Origin: Cytophagaceae bacterium
GTDB lineage: Bacteria; Bacteroidota; Bacteroidia; Cytophagales; Flexibacteraceae
Assembly: GCA_947464365.1 (NCBI GenBank)
Contig: CANHWS010000087.1
Location: 1 to 11,755 of the forward strand
DNA: 11,755 nucleotides
Direction: 5' to 3'
This document shows, in pieces, positions 1 through 6,341 of this stretch (its first letter is position 1; each line of letters opens with the position of its first letter). A program made the translations under genes and the position numbers. The notes beneath the pieces were generated by a model. The model had not been told where the DNA came from, ran no database searches, and was given only the letters and a program-made list of their open reading frames with translations.

Positions 1-579
1 CAGGAAATCTCCTGTCGGGAAGTAGTGAAGGTTACCCTTGTTCTGGAGCGCAACATCAGCAGCATTCATGGTCAGGAACAAAGTCATAATCACGATCTCG
101 GCCACCAATATCAGATTGGCATCAGTACGTGGCCAGCTCGTCATCTCTGCCTTCCAGAACCGAGGAAGCTTCATGACGTTGCGTCGGGTCAGGAAAGCAA
201 CACAGGCTACTAGGACGGCAAATCCCAGAACCTCAAACGTATTGATCAGCACCAAATAGGCCGAGCCTAGGAAAGGTGCGAACAACCGGTGAGTACCCAG
301 CAATCCATCCAGGACGATTTCAAGCAACTCCGCATTGATCAACACAAAGCCGACATAGATTAGAAGGTGCAGCAAGGCCACAACAGGTCTGTCGAACATC
401 TTGCGCTGACCAAAAGCGATCCTGAACGTCATGGACCAACGTGCTGCAGGGTTGTCGTTGCGATCATCCGCCTTACCTAGGTTGATGTTGCGCATTATGT
501 ATTGGACGCGTTTAGTCGCTCTCCAGGCTGTATAGCCGAGGATCAAGACAAACAAGAGTTGGAGTAAGAGCGTCATCAT
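1..579 (-). CDS. Membrane-anchored (Fe-S)-binding oxidoreductase, N-terminal part (cut by window edge)
   Basis: This minus-strand reading frame starts at an ATG at 579-577 (a second ATG follows directly) and stays open for 193 codons to the window edge, so the C-terminal part is missing. The visible part is a membrane domain with hydrophobic segments at about residues 3-18, 65-90, 105-131 and 156-178. Between the first two lies a basic, polar stretch containing NINLGKADDRNDNPAARW, followed by FGQRKMFDRPVVALLHLLIY with His71 in a membrane segment. I recognise this arrangement from the Bacteroidetes family of about 440 residues in which a NarI-like membrane domain precedes a 4Fe-4S ferredoxin domain and a CCG/heterodisulfide-reductase-type domain; these are presumed to pass electrons to or from the quinone pool. 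The Fe-S part itself lies outside the window, so the assignment rests on the N-terminal domain. The gene is divergent from the tRNA gene. No Shine-Dalgarno is obvious, which is common in this phylum. Confidence 0.8.
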   Translation of the reverse strand, partial: MMTLLLQLLFVLILGYTAWRATKRVQYIMRNINLGKADDRNDNPAARWSMTFRIAFGQRKMFDRPVVALLHLLIYVGFVLINAELLEIVLDGLLGTHRLFAPFLGSAYLVLINTFEVLGFAVLVACVAFLTRRNVMKLPRFWKAEMTSWPRTDANLILVAEIVIMTLFLTMNAADVALQNKGNLHYFPTGDFL

Positions 580-631
580 AGTCGGGTGCTGACAGGACTA
601 TTGGTCGTGTAGGTGTATCAAATGGTAGGCT

Positions 632-639
632 CAAAGATA
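632..639 (-). promoter_or_regulatory. Possible -7 promoter box for the Fe-S oxidoreductase gene
   Basis: Read on the minus strand this is TATCTTTG, an exact match to the Bacteroidetes -7 element TAnnTTTG, about 53 bases before the ATG at 579. I see no TTTG at the -33 distance, so the match could be chance. Confidence 0.3.
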
Positions 640-672
640 AACCAATATTTTTTGAGATAGTTTGGACTATGG

Positions 673-704
673 TTTGGATTTTGAAAACCAGCTCCGTACT
701 TTTG
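673..704 (+). promoter_or_regulatory. Bacteroidetes-type promoter of the tRNA-Phe gene
   Basis: TTTG at 673-676 (-33 element) is followed after exactly 20 bases by TACTTTTG at 697-704, a perfect match to the Bacteroidetes -7 element TAnnTTTG. The spacing is within the usual 19-21. Transcription would start near 711, some 37 bases before the tRNA. It is the only full two-part promoter match I found in the window. Confidence 0.75.
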
Positions 705-747
705 CAATCCCGTTAAAGAGCTGGTCTTAAAAGCCACTCCAAAACAC

Positions 748-820
748 GGAAGCGTAGCTCAGTCGGTAGAGCAAAGGACTGAAAATCCTTGTGTCGTTGG
801 TTCGATTCCAATCGCTTCCA
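748..820 (+). tRNA. trnF: tRNA-Phe (anticodon GAA)
   Basis: The 73 bases fold into a complete cloverleaf. The acceptor stem GGAAGCG pairs with CGCTTCC. The D arm is GCTC-AGTCGGTA-GAGC, and the anticodon arm is AAGGA-CTGAAAA-TCCTT with anticodon GAA. The variable loop is GTGTC, and the T arm is GTTGG-TTCGATT-CCAAT with one G-T pair. A820 is the discriminator base. The next bases are CTA, so the CCA end is not encoded and must be added after transcription. The gene stands alone between its own promoter and a terminator. Confidence 0.97.
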
Positions 821-840
821 CTAAGTTAACTAGACAGACA

Positions 841-870
841 AAGACCACCTTAATTAGGGTGGTTTTTTTG
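841..870 (+). terminator. Rho-independent terminator after tRNA-Phe
   Basis: ACCACC (844-849) pairs with GGTGGT (858-863) around an AT-rich loop and is followed by a run of T from 863 to 869. It ends the tRNA transcript about 20 bases after the mature 3' end. Confidence 0.85.
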
Positions 871-927
871 TTTTTGGCCCTTCGATTGATACCGTCGGTC
901 GATTCTGGCACCAGCAATAGACTTTTT

Positions 928-935
928 TACGTTTT
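928..935 (+). promoter_or_regulatory. Weak candidate -7 box for the multicopper oxidase operon
   Basis: TACGTTTT matches seven of the eight positions of TAnnTTTG and lies about 70 bases before the proposed ATG at 1007. No clear TTTG is found about 20 bases upstream, only TTCTGG near 903-908. Offered as the best candidate in the gap, not as an established promoter. Confidence 0.25.
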
Positions 936-1006
936 CCAGCGCAAGTCTAGGGACACTAGTGTCGTCCAAAGAGGTAATGGCTCTCTCATCCCGTCAGGAC
1001 ACACTC

Positions 1007-2710
1007 ATGAAAACCCAACTATTAATATTGTGCACACTGTTGTTATCTGCCGGGACAGCAATGGGCCAGACCTATAATGACCTATGGATCCCTGACACCT
1101 TGTCCGGGACTAGGTTCAATCTCGAGCTAAAAGATACCCTGAAGCAGTTCCGGACCGGCCCAAAAACCATTACTGGAGGGATCAACCATGACTTTTGGGG
1201 GCCTACCCTTATGATGAACAAAGGGGATACCGTCAGGATGATCGTCCGAAACAAACTTAATGACTCGAGTACAGTCCATTGGCACGGCATGCACCTGCCA
1301 GCTGTGATGGATGGAGGCCCTCACCAGATTATTCCTCCAGGCACTTTATGGTCACCCTATTGGAAGGTCATGCAAAAGGCTGCCACCCTGTGGTACCATC
1401 CGCACTTACACGAGATGGCCCAAAAGCAAGTTACACTTGGCTTGGGTGGCTTTATCTATATCCGCGATGCCGAAGAAAGGTCACTGAACCTGCCGAGAGC
1501 CTACGGTGTAGATGACATCCCGATGGCAATCGGGTCCAGAAAGTTTTCTGGCAACAATCAGTTTCTGACAGCTAATGCCGCATACGGTGATTATGTAATT
1601 GTGAACGGCACTGAAAATGCAAAGGTATCCTTGCCAAAACAATACGTCAGACTACGCCTACTAAACTCGGACATTGCCCGAGGCTACAATGTTGGCTTTT
1701 CGGACAACCGGAACTTTTATGTAATTGCCACAGACGGCGGCCTAGTTAATGCACCCATCCAGACCAATAGGGTTATCTTGATGATTGGCGAAAGGGCCGA
1801 AATCTTGGTGGACCTCAGTAACGATGCGGTCGGGGCCACCCTTGACCTCAAGGCTTATAACTCTGGCCAAAACCAGTTGAGTTTCCCTGGCGCCGAAAAT
1901 CAAACACAAGGTCAGTTCGGAAGCCTGCTCAACAACCGTGATTTTAATCTGGTCAGGATAAACGTCAGTGCCCAGACCGCAAACCCAGTATTAACAGTAC
2001 CTACGACCCTAACAAACAACATCTACTGGACAGCGGTCAACGCAACTGTCAACCGGACGGTTCGAGTCACAGGAGGACAACCTCCTGGTGGTCTCTTCAC
2101 ACTCGATAATCGGGCTTATGGGTTCAACCGCATAGACCAAACCGTCAACCTAGATGCCACAGAAAAATGGACCATCACAAACAACCAAGTGTTTGGGCAT
2201 GCGTTTCATATCCATGACATTGAGTTTAAGATTATCTCGAGGACCTCGGGCCTAAAAACCTATGAAAATGGTTGGAAAGACGTCGTTTATATCCCGCGCA
2301 ACGAGTCTGTTTCCTTTGTTGCCAAGTTTGATGACTTTGCCGACTCAGACCCGGATCACCCGTACATGTATCATTGCCACCTCACCAACCACGAGGATGA
2401 AGGTATGATGGGGCAATTTTTGGTAACGACAACAACTACAATCCCTAGGGAGCTTGCCGACTCTGACAATTACTTCGAGCTATCACCGAATCCGGTTTCT
2501 GAGCGCTTAAACGTGACCTTTCCAGACCCAAGCAATACACCATATTACCTAATCCTGAGGGCAGTCAACGGTCGAGCAATCATGATGTCCCCTAAACCTA
2601 TCTTGACCAATGGCCTTGATGTTAGTGGGCTTCCTGCCGGGGTTTATATCCTCCAGATTCGTGACACCAAAAACCGTAGCTGGACCACCAAGAGATTTGT
2701 AAAACAATAG
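1007..2710 (+). CDS. Secreted multicopper oxidase (laccase-like) with type IX secretion sorting tail
   Basis: Predicted copper enzyme that oxidises a substrate (phenolics, metal ions or similar; not determinable here) and reduces O2 to water, outside the inner membrane. The frame is open from a GTG at 959, but I place the start at the ATG at 1007: AGGA lies 7 bases upstream (996-999), and the protein then begins directly with a signal peptide, MKTQLLILCTLLLSAGTAMG. In this 567-residue form the copper motifs are HWHG (91-94), HPHLH (131-135), HAFHIH (398-403) and HCHLTNHEDEGM (456-467). All type 2/3 ligands are therefore present, as are the type 1 ligands Cys457 and His462, with Met467 as axial ligand. 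Residues from about 488 to the end (ELSPNPVSERLNV ... GLPAGVYILQI ... KRFVKQ) form a typical Por/type IX secretion C-terminal domain, implying export through the outer membrane or anchoring to the surface. The next gene starts 6 bases after its stop, so the two are probably one operon. Confidence 0.93.
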   Translation: MKTQLLILCTLLLSAGTAMGQTYNDLWIPDTLSGTRFNLELKDTLKQFRTGPKTITGGINHDFWGPTLMMNKGDTVRMIVRNKLNDSSTVHWHGMHLPAVMDGGPHQIIPPGTLWSPYWKVMQKAATLWYHPHLHEMAQKQVTLGLGGFIYIRDAEERSLNLPRAYGVDDIPMAIGSRKFSGNNQFLTANAAYGDYVIVNGTENAKVSLPKQYVRLRLLNSDIARGYNVGFSDNRNFYVIATDGGLVNAPIQTNRVILMIGERAEILVDLSNDAVGATLDLKAYNSGQNQLSFPGAENQTQGQFGSLLNNRDFNLVRINVSAQTANPVLTVPTTLTNNIYWTAVNATVNRTVRVTGGQPPGGLFTLDNRAYGFNRIDQTVNLDATEKWTITNNQVFGHAFHIHDIEFKIISRTSGLKTYENGWKDVVYIPRNESVSFVAKFDDFADSDPDHPYMYHCHLTNHEDEGMMGQFLVTTTTTIPRELADSDNYFELSPNPVSERLNVTFPDPSNTPYYLILRAVNGRAIMMSPKPILTNGLDVSGLPAGVYILQIRDTKNRSWTTKRFVKQ

Positions 2711-2716
2711 CAGCCC

Positions 2717-3331
2717 ATGCAGCTAACATCCTGGATCGCATCCTTTATCCTTCTGACAGGACTATTGACTCACTCAATAGGTGGCTATTGCCAAATTCCC
2801 AACTCAAGAAGCAAAACCTTGATTGCTGACTTTAGGCTCAGAGATGTTAACGGATCATTCTATGATCTGTCCGAAACACAAGATGCAAAGGGTGTAATCT
2901 TGGTCTTTATTTGCAACCACTGCCCAATGGCAAAGTCATACTATGGCACACTCAATAGCCTCCAAGCTCGATTTAGTAAGCTGGGTTACCCAGTCGTTGC
3001 CATCAACCCGATGGATAGTGTGCAGTACGAGGAAGAATCCTGGAACCAAATGAGACTGGTGGCAAAATCTGGCAAGTTCAACTTTCCTTATTTGCAGGAC
3101 ATCAACCAAGTGGTAGCGCAAAGACTAAAAGTCAGCTATACACCCGAAGCATTTGTATTGACTAAGGCAAATAAGCTATGGAGAGTTAGTTACCAAGGTG
3201 CTATTGATGATGGTCTCTCTGGCAAACGTAAATCCGGGATCGAGAAGGCAGTCTCCGAACTACTGAGCCACAAACCTGTTTCCACGCCCAATATGCCAAC
3301 TGCCGGCTGTGCAGTTTATTACCGCAAGTGA
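2717..3331 (+). CDS. Exported thioredoxin-like/redoxin protein (CNHC active site)
   Basis: A 204-residue thioredoxin-fold protein, probably a periplasmic thiol-disulfide or peroxiredoxin-like enzyme. Residues 1-25 form a signal peptide; Cys25 lacks a proper lipobox, so lipid attachment is unlikely. The redoxin fold begins near ADFRLRDVNGSFYDL (37-51). The active site ILVFICNHCPMAK has Cys66 and Cys69, and the expected cis-proline is in YTPEAF (Pro143). CNHCP is characteristic of the redoxin subfamily sometimes called PRX-like, which also tends to end in a short Gly-Cys motif, here AGCAVYYRK with Cys198. It follows the multicopper oxidase by 6 bases and shares its transcript. This may link disulfide handling to the exported copper enzyme, but the partner is not shown by sequence. 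Fold confidence is high; the exact reaction is uncertain. Confidence 0.85.
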   Translation: MQLTSWIASFILLTGLLTHSIGGYCQIPNSRSKTLIADFRLRDVNGSFYDLSETQDAKGVILVFICNHCPMAKSYYGTLNSLQARFSKLGYPVVAINPMDSVQYEEESWNQMRLVAKSGKFNFPYLQDINQVVAQRLKVSYTPEAFVLTKANKLWRVSYQGAIDDGLSGKRKSGIEKAVSELLSHKPVSTPNMPTAGCAVYYRK

Positions 3332-3360
3332 AAAAAATTATTGATTAGTATTTTTACCTG

Positions 3361-3410
3361 AATAAATAAAACACCCCAGCCAGATCAAACTGTAGCTGGG
3401 GTGCTTTTTT
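3361..3410. terminator. Bidirectional rho-independent terminator between convergent genes
   Basis: CACCCCAGC (3372-3380) pairs perfectly with GCTGGGGTG (3395-3403) over a 14-base loop. Six T follow on the plus strand (3405-3410), and an A-rich run (3361-3371) precedes the stem, giving a U-rich tail on the minus strand. It lies between the stop of the redoxin gene and the stop of the convergent desaturase gene, so it can end both transcripts. Confidence 0.9.
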
Positions 3411-3442
3411 ATCATAGGGGATTATCCTACTTGACCATGCAT

Positions 3443-4258
3443 TTAGGCAGCCTTTTCCATCATCTGTTTGGATTGGCGCTTGAGCCTAAGTGCTGCCTCA
3501 GTGTCAGAGACGGCAGGCTCAAGTGCTGATTTTTTGAGCTTAATAACACCCACAATGTCCAGGCCCCGCATGATCCAGTAGGTAGGGTCTTGTTCCCACC
3601 AATGGTACCCAAAGTCAGCACGCCCTCCCCATTTATGGTGGTTGTTGTGATATGACTCGCCCATCATCAAGATGTCAACAGGCAAGAGGTTCTTGGCAGT
3701 ATCACCCACTTTGAAGTTGACATAGCCATATTTATGGGCAAACCAGTTGATGACGGCACCATGGACAGGGCCCATCAAAAAATGGATCGGCAATAACAGA
3801 AACTGCCACCAAGCCGTCGCAAACTGGATGTAAAATAAGGTGTAAAGCGTCCCCCAAGTTAGGCGCGACATCCAACTATCCCCAATGTTCTCGACCACAG
3901 ACCAATACGGAACTCCCTTTGTGAATTCACGCTCAGGCACTACCCTACCGTTCAGGATGTCGTTATAGATGTCCTTGGTTTTCCACATCATGTTGCCAAG
4001 CCCAGTGCTATACTTTGGGGAGTGTGGATCCTGAGGGGTATCAGCATAAGCATGGTGCAACCTGTGCATGATGCCATAGGCATGTGGCGACAGAAAAGAT
4101 GATCCCTGAAAGATGTAGGTCAGGACATAAAACACTCGCTCCCAAAAACCCGACAGGGTGTACATAGCATGGGCAGCATACCGATGTAAAAACATCGTCT
4201 GCATCAGGAGGGACAGGTACCAATGAAGCCCAAAAAATACAATAATTGCGGTTGGCAT
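3443..4258 (-). CDS. Fatty acid (acyl-CoA/acyl-lipid) desaturase, membrane di-iron type
   Basis: Integral membrane di-iron enzyme that would introduce a double bond into long-chain acyl groups using O2 and reduced electron carriers, thereby setting membrane fluidity. The 271-residue protein carries the three histidine boxes of the family: HRYAAH (25-30), HRLHH (65-69) and HNNHH (204-208). It also has the conserved NWFAHKYGY (171-179), which contributes further metal ligands. Hydrophobic stretches occur around 5-22, 41-58 and 138-170. The short N-terminus before box 1 is usual for the Bacteroidetes members I know, and a TGA lies in frame upstream with no other start, so the ATG at 4258 is well supported. 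The gene follows a Crp/Fnr regulator on the same strand after 107 bases. It could be co-transcribed with it or have its own promoter in that gap. Its positional specificity cannot be read from the sequence. Confidence 0.92.
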   Translation of the reverse strand: MPTAIIVFFGLHWYLSLLMQTMFLHRYAAHAMYTLSGFWERVFYVLTYIFQGSSFLSPHAYGIMHRLHHAYADTPQDPHSPKYSTGLGNMMWKTKDIYNDILNGRVVPEREFTKGVPYWSVVENIGDSWMSRLTWGTLYTLFYIQFATAWWQFLLLPIHFLMGPVHGAVINWFAHKYGYVNFKVGDTAKNLLPVDILMMGESYHNNHHKWGGRADFGYHWWEQDPTYWIMRGLDIVGVIKLKKSALEPAVSDTEAALRLKRQSKQMMEKAA

Positions 4259-4365
4259 AAGGTTGGCTTTGGTGGCATCCGCTGATCAATTTAATCTGAT
4301 CGGGGTTGCCACTGATTGATGATAGAATAAAAGGGAATAGACAGGTTTTAGTGGCATGTTGCTAA

Positions 4366-5049
4366 TCAAGGACTATTATTGATCATAATGCCATCGGGCA
4401 GGATTTGATACCGGATTAGGTTATTGGTGTCGCGGACTAATAGTCTTTTATCGATCAATATCTCAAGGTTTTTTTCGAGACTACGAGGTGTACATCCCAT
4501 CCATTGGGCCAATTTCTGGATCGGTAGATCGAGTGGTATAATACCCGTAGTCGCACCCCCTAAGTGATTAGCTAGGGAGGTTAGCAGATGCAATAGTCGC
4601 TCTGTATTGGATTGGTTGGTATAGGTAACCAATTTATCCTCAGCCGAGCCAATATCTGACATCATCTGTTGCATAATGATCCCCCTGACACTAGGCATAA
4701 AACGACCATCAGGCAACTGGAGCCTGGCTTTGGCCACAAAACAAACCTCCACTTTGCTGATCGCCTCCGCTGTGTTATTATAGTAGCCCCCCATAAGTGA
4801 AGATGCCCCAATAATTTCGGGTTTATGAGCAAATGCAATCGGGATATCCATGTTGGCCGTAACCACTTTCGTGATCATGACATCGCCTTCTCTGATACAA
4901 TAGATACCATTACTTTCCTTGTTCTGAGCATAGATCACCTCGCCAGACCGATAGATTTTATGCTCAGCAAGCAAACACCCTTCAGCATTAAGACCGAGAT
5001 CGGACCTGCCGTTAGGATCAGAAAAGGCAACACAGTGTTGGCAAGTCAT
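4366..5049 (-). CDS. Divergent Crp/Fnr-family transcription regulator
   Basis: A 227-residue protein with the two-domain Crp/Fnr layout. An N-terminal effector-binding beta-roll (about 28-115: HKIYRSGEVIYAQNKESNGIYCIREGDVMI, shown in 20-residue-limited pieces HKIYRSGEVIYAQ and GIYCIREGDVMI) is followed by a dimer helix near 120-145 and a winged helix-turn-helix (about 172-205) containing LPIQKLAQWMGCTPRSLEK. The N-terminus has a CxxC pair (Cys3, Cys6), plus Cys25; Cys103 in VEVCFVA sits where FNR has its core cysteine. Glycine and arginine residues needed to bind cAMP are not evident, so cAMP is an unlikely ligand. The recognition helix reads PRSLEKNL, where FNR has an E-x-x-S-R pattern, so its DNA target probably differs from that of its neighbour. 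It lies between another Crp/Fnr gene and the desaturase gene, all on the same strand. Target genes are unknown; the desaturase and the cbb3 genes are the obvious candidates by position. Confidence 0.8.
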   Translation of the reverse strand: MTCQHCVAFSDPNGRSDLGLNAEGCLLAEHKIYRSGEVIYAQNKESNGIYCIREGDVMITKVVTANMDIPIAFAHKPEIIGASSLMGGYYNNTAEAISKVEVCFVAKARLQLPDGRFMPSVRGIIMQQMMSDIGSAEDKLVTYTNQSNTERLLHLLTSLANHLGGATTGIIPLDLPIQKLAQWMGCTPRSLEKNLEILIDKRLLVRDTNNLIRYQILPDGIMINNSP

Positions 5050-5143
5050 AAGTCAATTAAGTCAGGTCAGCTGCTAAGTAGTCGGATTGACTATCTGGAT
5101 TGTCACTAACAGCAACCGACACTAGATAATCATCTACTAACCA

Positions 5144-5151
5144 CAAAACTA
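5144..5151 (-). promoter_or_regulatory. Possible -7 promoter box upstream of the divergent Crp/Fnr gene
   Basis: On the minus strand this reads TAGTTTTG, a full match to TAnnTTTG, 95 bases before the ATG at 5049. No -33 TTTG is seen at the right distance. The rest of the 243-base gap (5050-5292) shows only a weak imperfect hairpin (5237-5257, GGATAGG against CCTACCC) without a T-run. Confidence 0.3.
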
Positions 5152-5292
5152 CCTGCGCCATATCCGTCATCCTATGATAAATGTCAGACCCAATCCTGAC
5201 CCCCACATTCAATCTACATTTGATGAGAGCCAATCCGGATAGGGTGAAAACCTACCCATACCGCAATAATCCTATACATTAGTTTGAGCACC

Positions 5293-6018
5293 CTAGTCCT
5301 GCACCTTGGCCACCAAGGCCAATTTATGGGCATCCAAGATCAAGATTTGCCGCTCCTGTAGGTCAATCAGTTTATCCGCTTTAAACTCAGCTAACATCCT
5401 GATTAAGGACTCTGTGGCCGTACCAACAAGATTGCTAAGATCTTCACGACTAAGCGATACATCAAGGGTTTTGCCATCAGCGCGTAAGCCATAGTAACTT
5501 TTGAGCATCAGCAAGGCCTCCGCAGTACGCTCGCGCACTGTTTTAGTTGCCATAGAGGCTATTTTATCTTCAGCAACCTTCAAGTCATCTGACATGACCT
5601 GCATTAGGCGCTGGAAAACCCCGTCACCTTCGTCCAAAAGATCCTTAAAAACTGACTTAGGCACAAAACAAATCCTACTATCTTCCAGTGCCTCGGCTGT
5701 AGCCATATAGGGGTCACCACTGATCAAAGACCGATACCCGATCGAGTCGCCTGGTTTGGCCAATCTGATGATTTGCTCCTTACCGAGCTCACTCGTTTTG
5801 TATAGTTTGACCTTACCGCTGAAGATGGAGAATAAACCCATAGGCCTGTTGGCCTCATGAAAAATAACATCACCCTTACGAAAAACGTTACATGACTTTT
5901 CTTGATCAAGGCAATCTAGTTTTTCGGGTTGGAGGTCAGCCATCAGGCTACGGTGGCGCACTGGGCAGTTCCTGCAATCAGGTGCTTTGGGATGTGCTTG
6001 GCGGGTTGGAGTACTCAT
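5293..6018 (-). CDS. Fnr-like Crp/Fnr-family regulator next to the cbb3 locus
   Basis: A 241-residue Crp/Fnr regulator, probably controlling microaerobic respiration genes. The N-terminus has DCRNCPVRHRS (Cys15, Cys18), then Cys36 and Cys43. A cNMP-type beta-roll covers about 40-130, with Cys117 in ICFVP aligning with the core cysteine of FNR (ICFVP against VCEIP). The dimer helix lies near 132-160, and a winged helix-turn-helix at about 186-212 contains SREDLSNLVGTATESLIRML. In its recognition helix Glu203 and Arg207 occupy the positions of the two FNR residues that read TTGAT, whereas the serine of FNR is Ile206. The third N-terminal cysteine of E. coli FNR (five residues after the pair) is absent (Ser24 instead), so an Fe-S cluster would have to use Cys36 or Cys43. 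The gene lies 144 bases downstream of ccoS on the same strand, the usual neighbourhood of oxygen regulators for cbb3 oxidase. Start chosen at the ATG at 6018, which leaves the CxxC region intact. Confidence 0.85.
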   Translation of the reverse strand: MSTPTRQAHPKAPDCRNCPVRHRSLMADLQPEKLDCLDQEKSCNVFRKGDVIFHEANRPMGLFSIFSGKVKLYKTSELGKEQIIRLAKPGDSIGYRSLISGDPYMATAEALEDSRICFVPKSVFKDLLDEGDGVFQRLMQVMSDDLKVAEDKIASMATKTVRERTAEALLMLKSYYGLRADGKTLDVSLSREDLSNLVGTATESLIRMLAEFKADKLIDLQERQILILDAHKLALVAKVQD

Positions 6019-6071
6019 AATAGATCAGTCAAAAAATTAGTGTCAACACTTGGCCTTGTTCCGCATGGCGT

Positions 6072-6079
6072 CAAACCTA
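6072..6079 (-). promoter_or_regulatory. Possible -7 promoter box of the Fnr-like gene
   Basis: On the minus strand this is TAGGTTTG, a full TAnnTTTG match, about 54 bases before the ATG at 6018. The nearest upstream TTTG is 26 bases away, too far for a normal -33 element, so the promoter may need an activator. The conserved block at 6115-6137 lies roughly 60 bases upstream of the expected transcription start, a place where Crp/Fnr activators can bind. Confidence 0.4.
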
Positions 6080-6114
6080 GTTTGTTGATTAACATACTAT
6101 ACACTCAAAGGTGA

Positions 6115-6137
6115 CAATTTTTTGCCCATTTTCATGA
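6115..6137. promoter_or_regulatory. Conserved block upstream of the Fnr-like gene, shared with the ccoNO upstream region
   Basis: TTTTGCC at 6120-6126, one extra C, then ATTTTCATGA at 6128-6137 repeats the sequence found at 9229-9245, apart from that single C; CAATT precedes the T-run in both. It is non-coding in both places. It overlaps a hairpin-forming inverted repeat at 6122-6151 (TTGCCC/GGGCAA with an inner TGAT/ATCA). It may be a regulator-binding site or part of a structured 3' end of the ccoIS transcript. Confidence 0.45.
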
Positions 6138-6162
6138 TAGCATCAGGGCAATTCCTGCACCA

Positions 6163-6339
6163 TCATTGTTGGTTTGTTTCGGTTTGGGCTGGCGGTGGTG
6201 GCGTGTCATCTCCTAACATCCTGACAGCGGGTGAGATCATGTCCTCAAATTGGCCCGACCCTGCAATACGCAAGAAGGCAATCAAGAAGCCTACGGCCAC
6301 CGTCAACGAGATTAAAATCAGGATTATCATCGCTTCCAT
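6163..6339 (-). CDS. ccoS: CcoS, cbb3-type cytochrome oxidase assembly protein
   Basis: A small gene of 58 codons: ATG at 6339-6337, TGA at 6165-6163. The protein begins MEAMIILILISLTVAVGFLI, a single membrane-spanning segment at about residues 3-23. It continues AFLRIAGSGQFEDMISPAVR and ends in a polar, proline-rich tail (DDTPPPPAQTETNQQ). The early hydrophobic helix followed by a GQFED(M/L)-type stretch is the hallmark of CcoS/FixS, a protein of about 50-60 residues needed for insertion of cofactors into cbb3 oxidase. It starts 2 bases after the stop of ccoI, so the two are translated from one message. Short length is normal for the family. A few prolines and a glutamine-rich end beyond the core are the only variation. 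Adjacency to the copper ATPase and the CcoS pattern together make this call firm. Confidence 0.92.
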   Translation of the reverse strand: MEAMIILILISLTVAVGFLIAFLRIAGSGQFEDMISPAVRMLGDDTPPPPAQTETNQQ

Positions 6340-6341
6340 AG

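Noticed and set aside
25..259. Two plus-strand frames of 62 and 73 codons
   Set aside because: They lie opposite the clear membrane-protein frame of the Fe-S oxidoreductase and have no recognisable motif.
959..1006. GTG start at 959 for the multicopper oxidase
   Set aside because: It would place 16 polar residues before an otherwise perfect signal peptide, and the ATG at 1007 has AGGA at good spacing.
5214..5221. TACATTTG, a plus-strand match to the -7 promoter element
   Set aside because: No -33 partner is evident and no plus-strand gene follows before the antisense of the Fnr-like gene, so it is most likely chance.
6086..6097. TTGATTAACATA as an FNR box
   Set aside because: Only the first half-site matches TTGATnnnnATCAA; the second half is absent.
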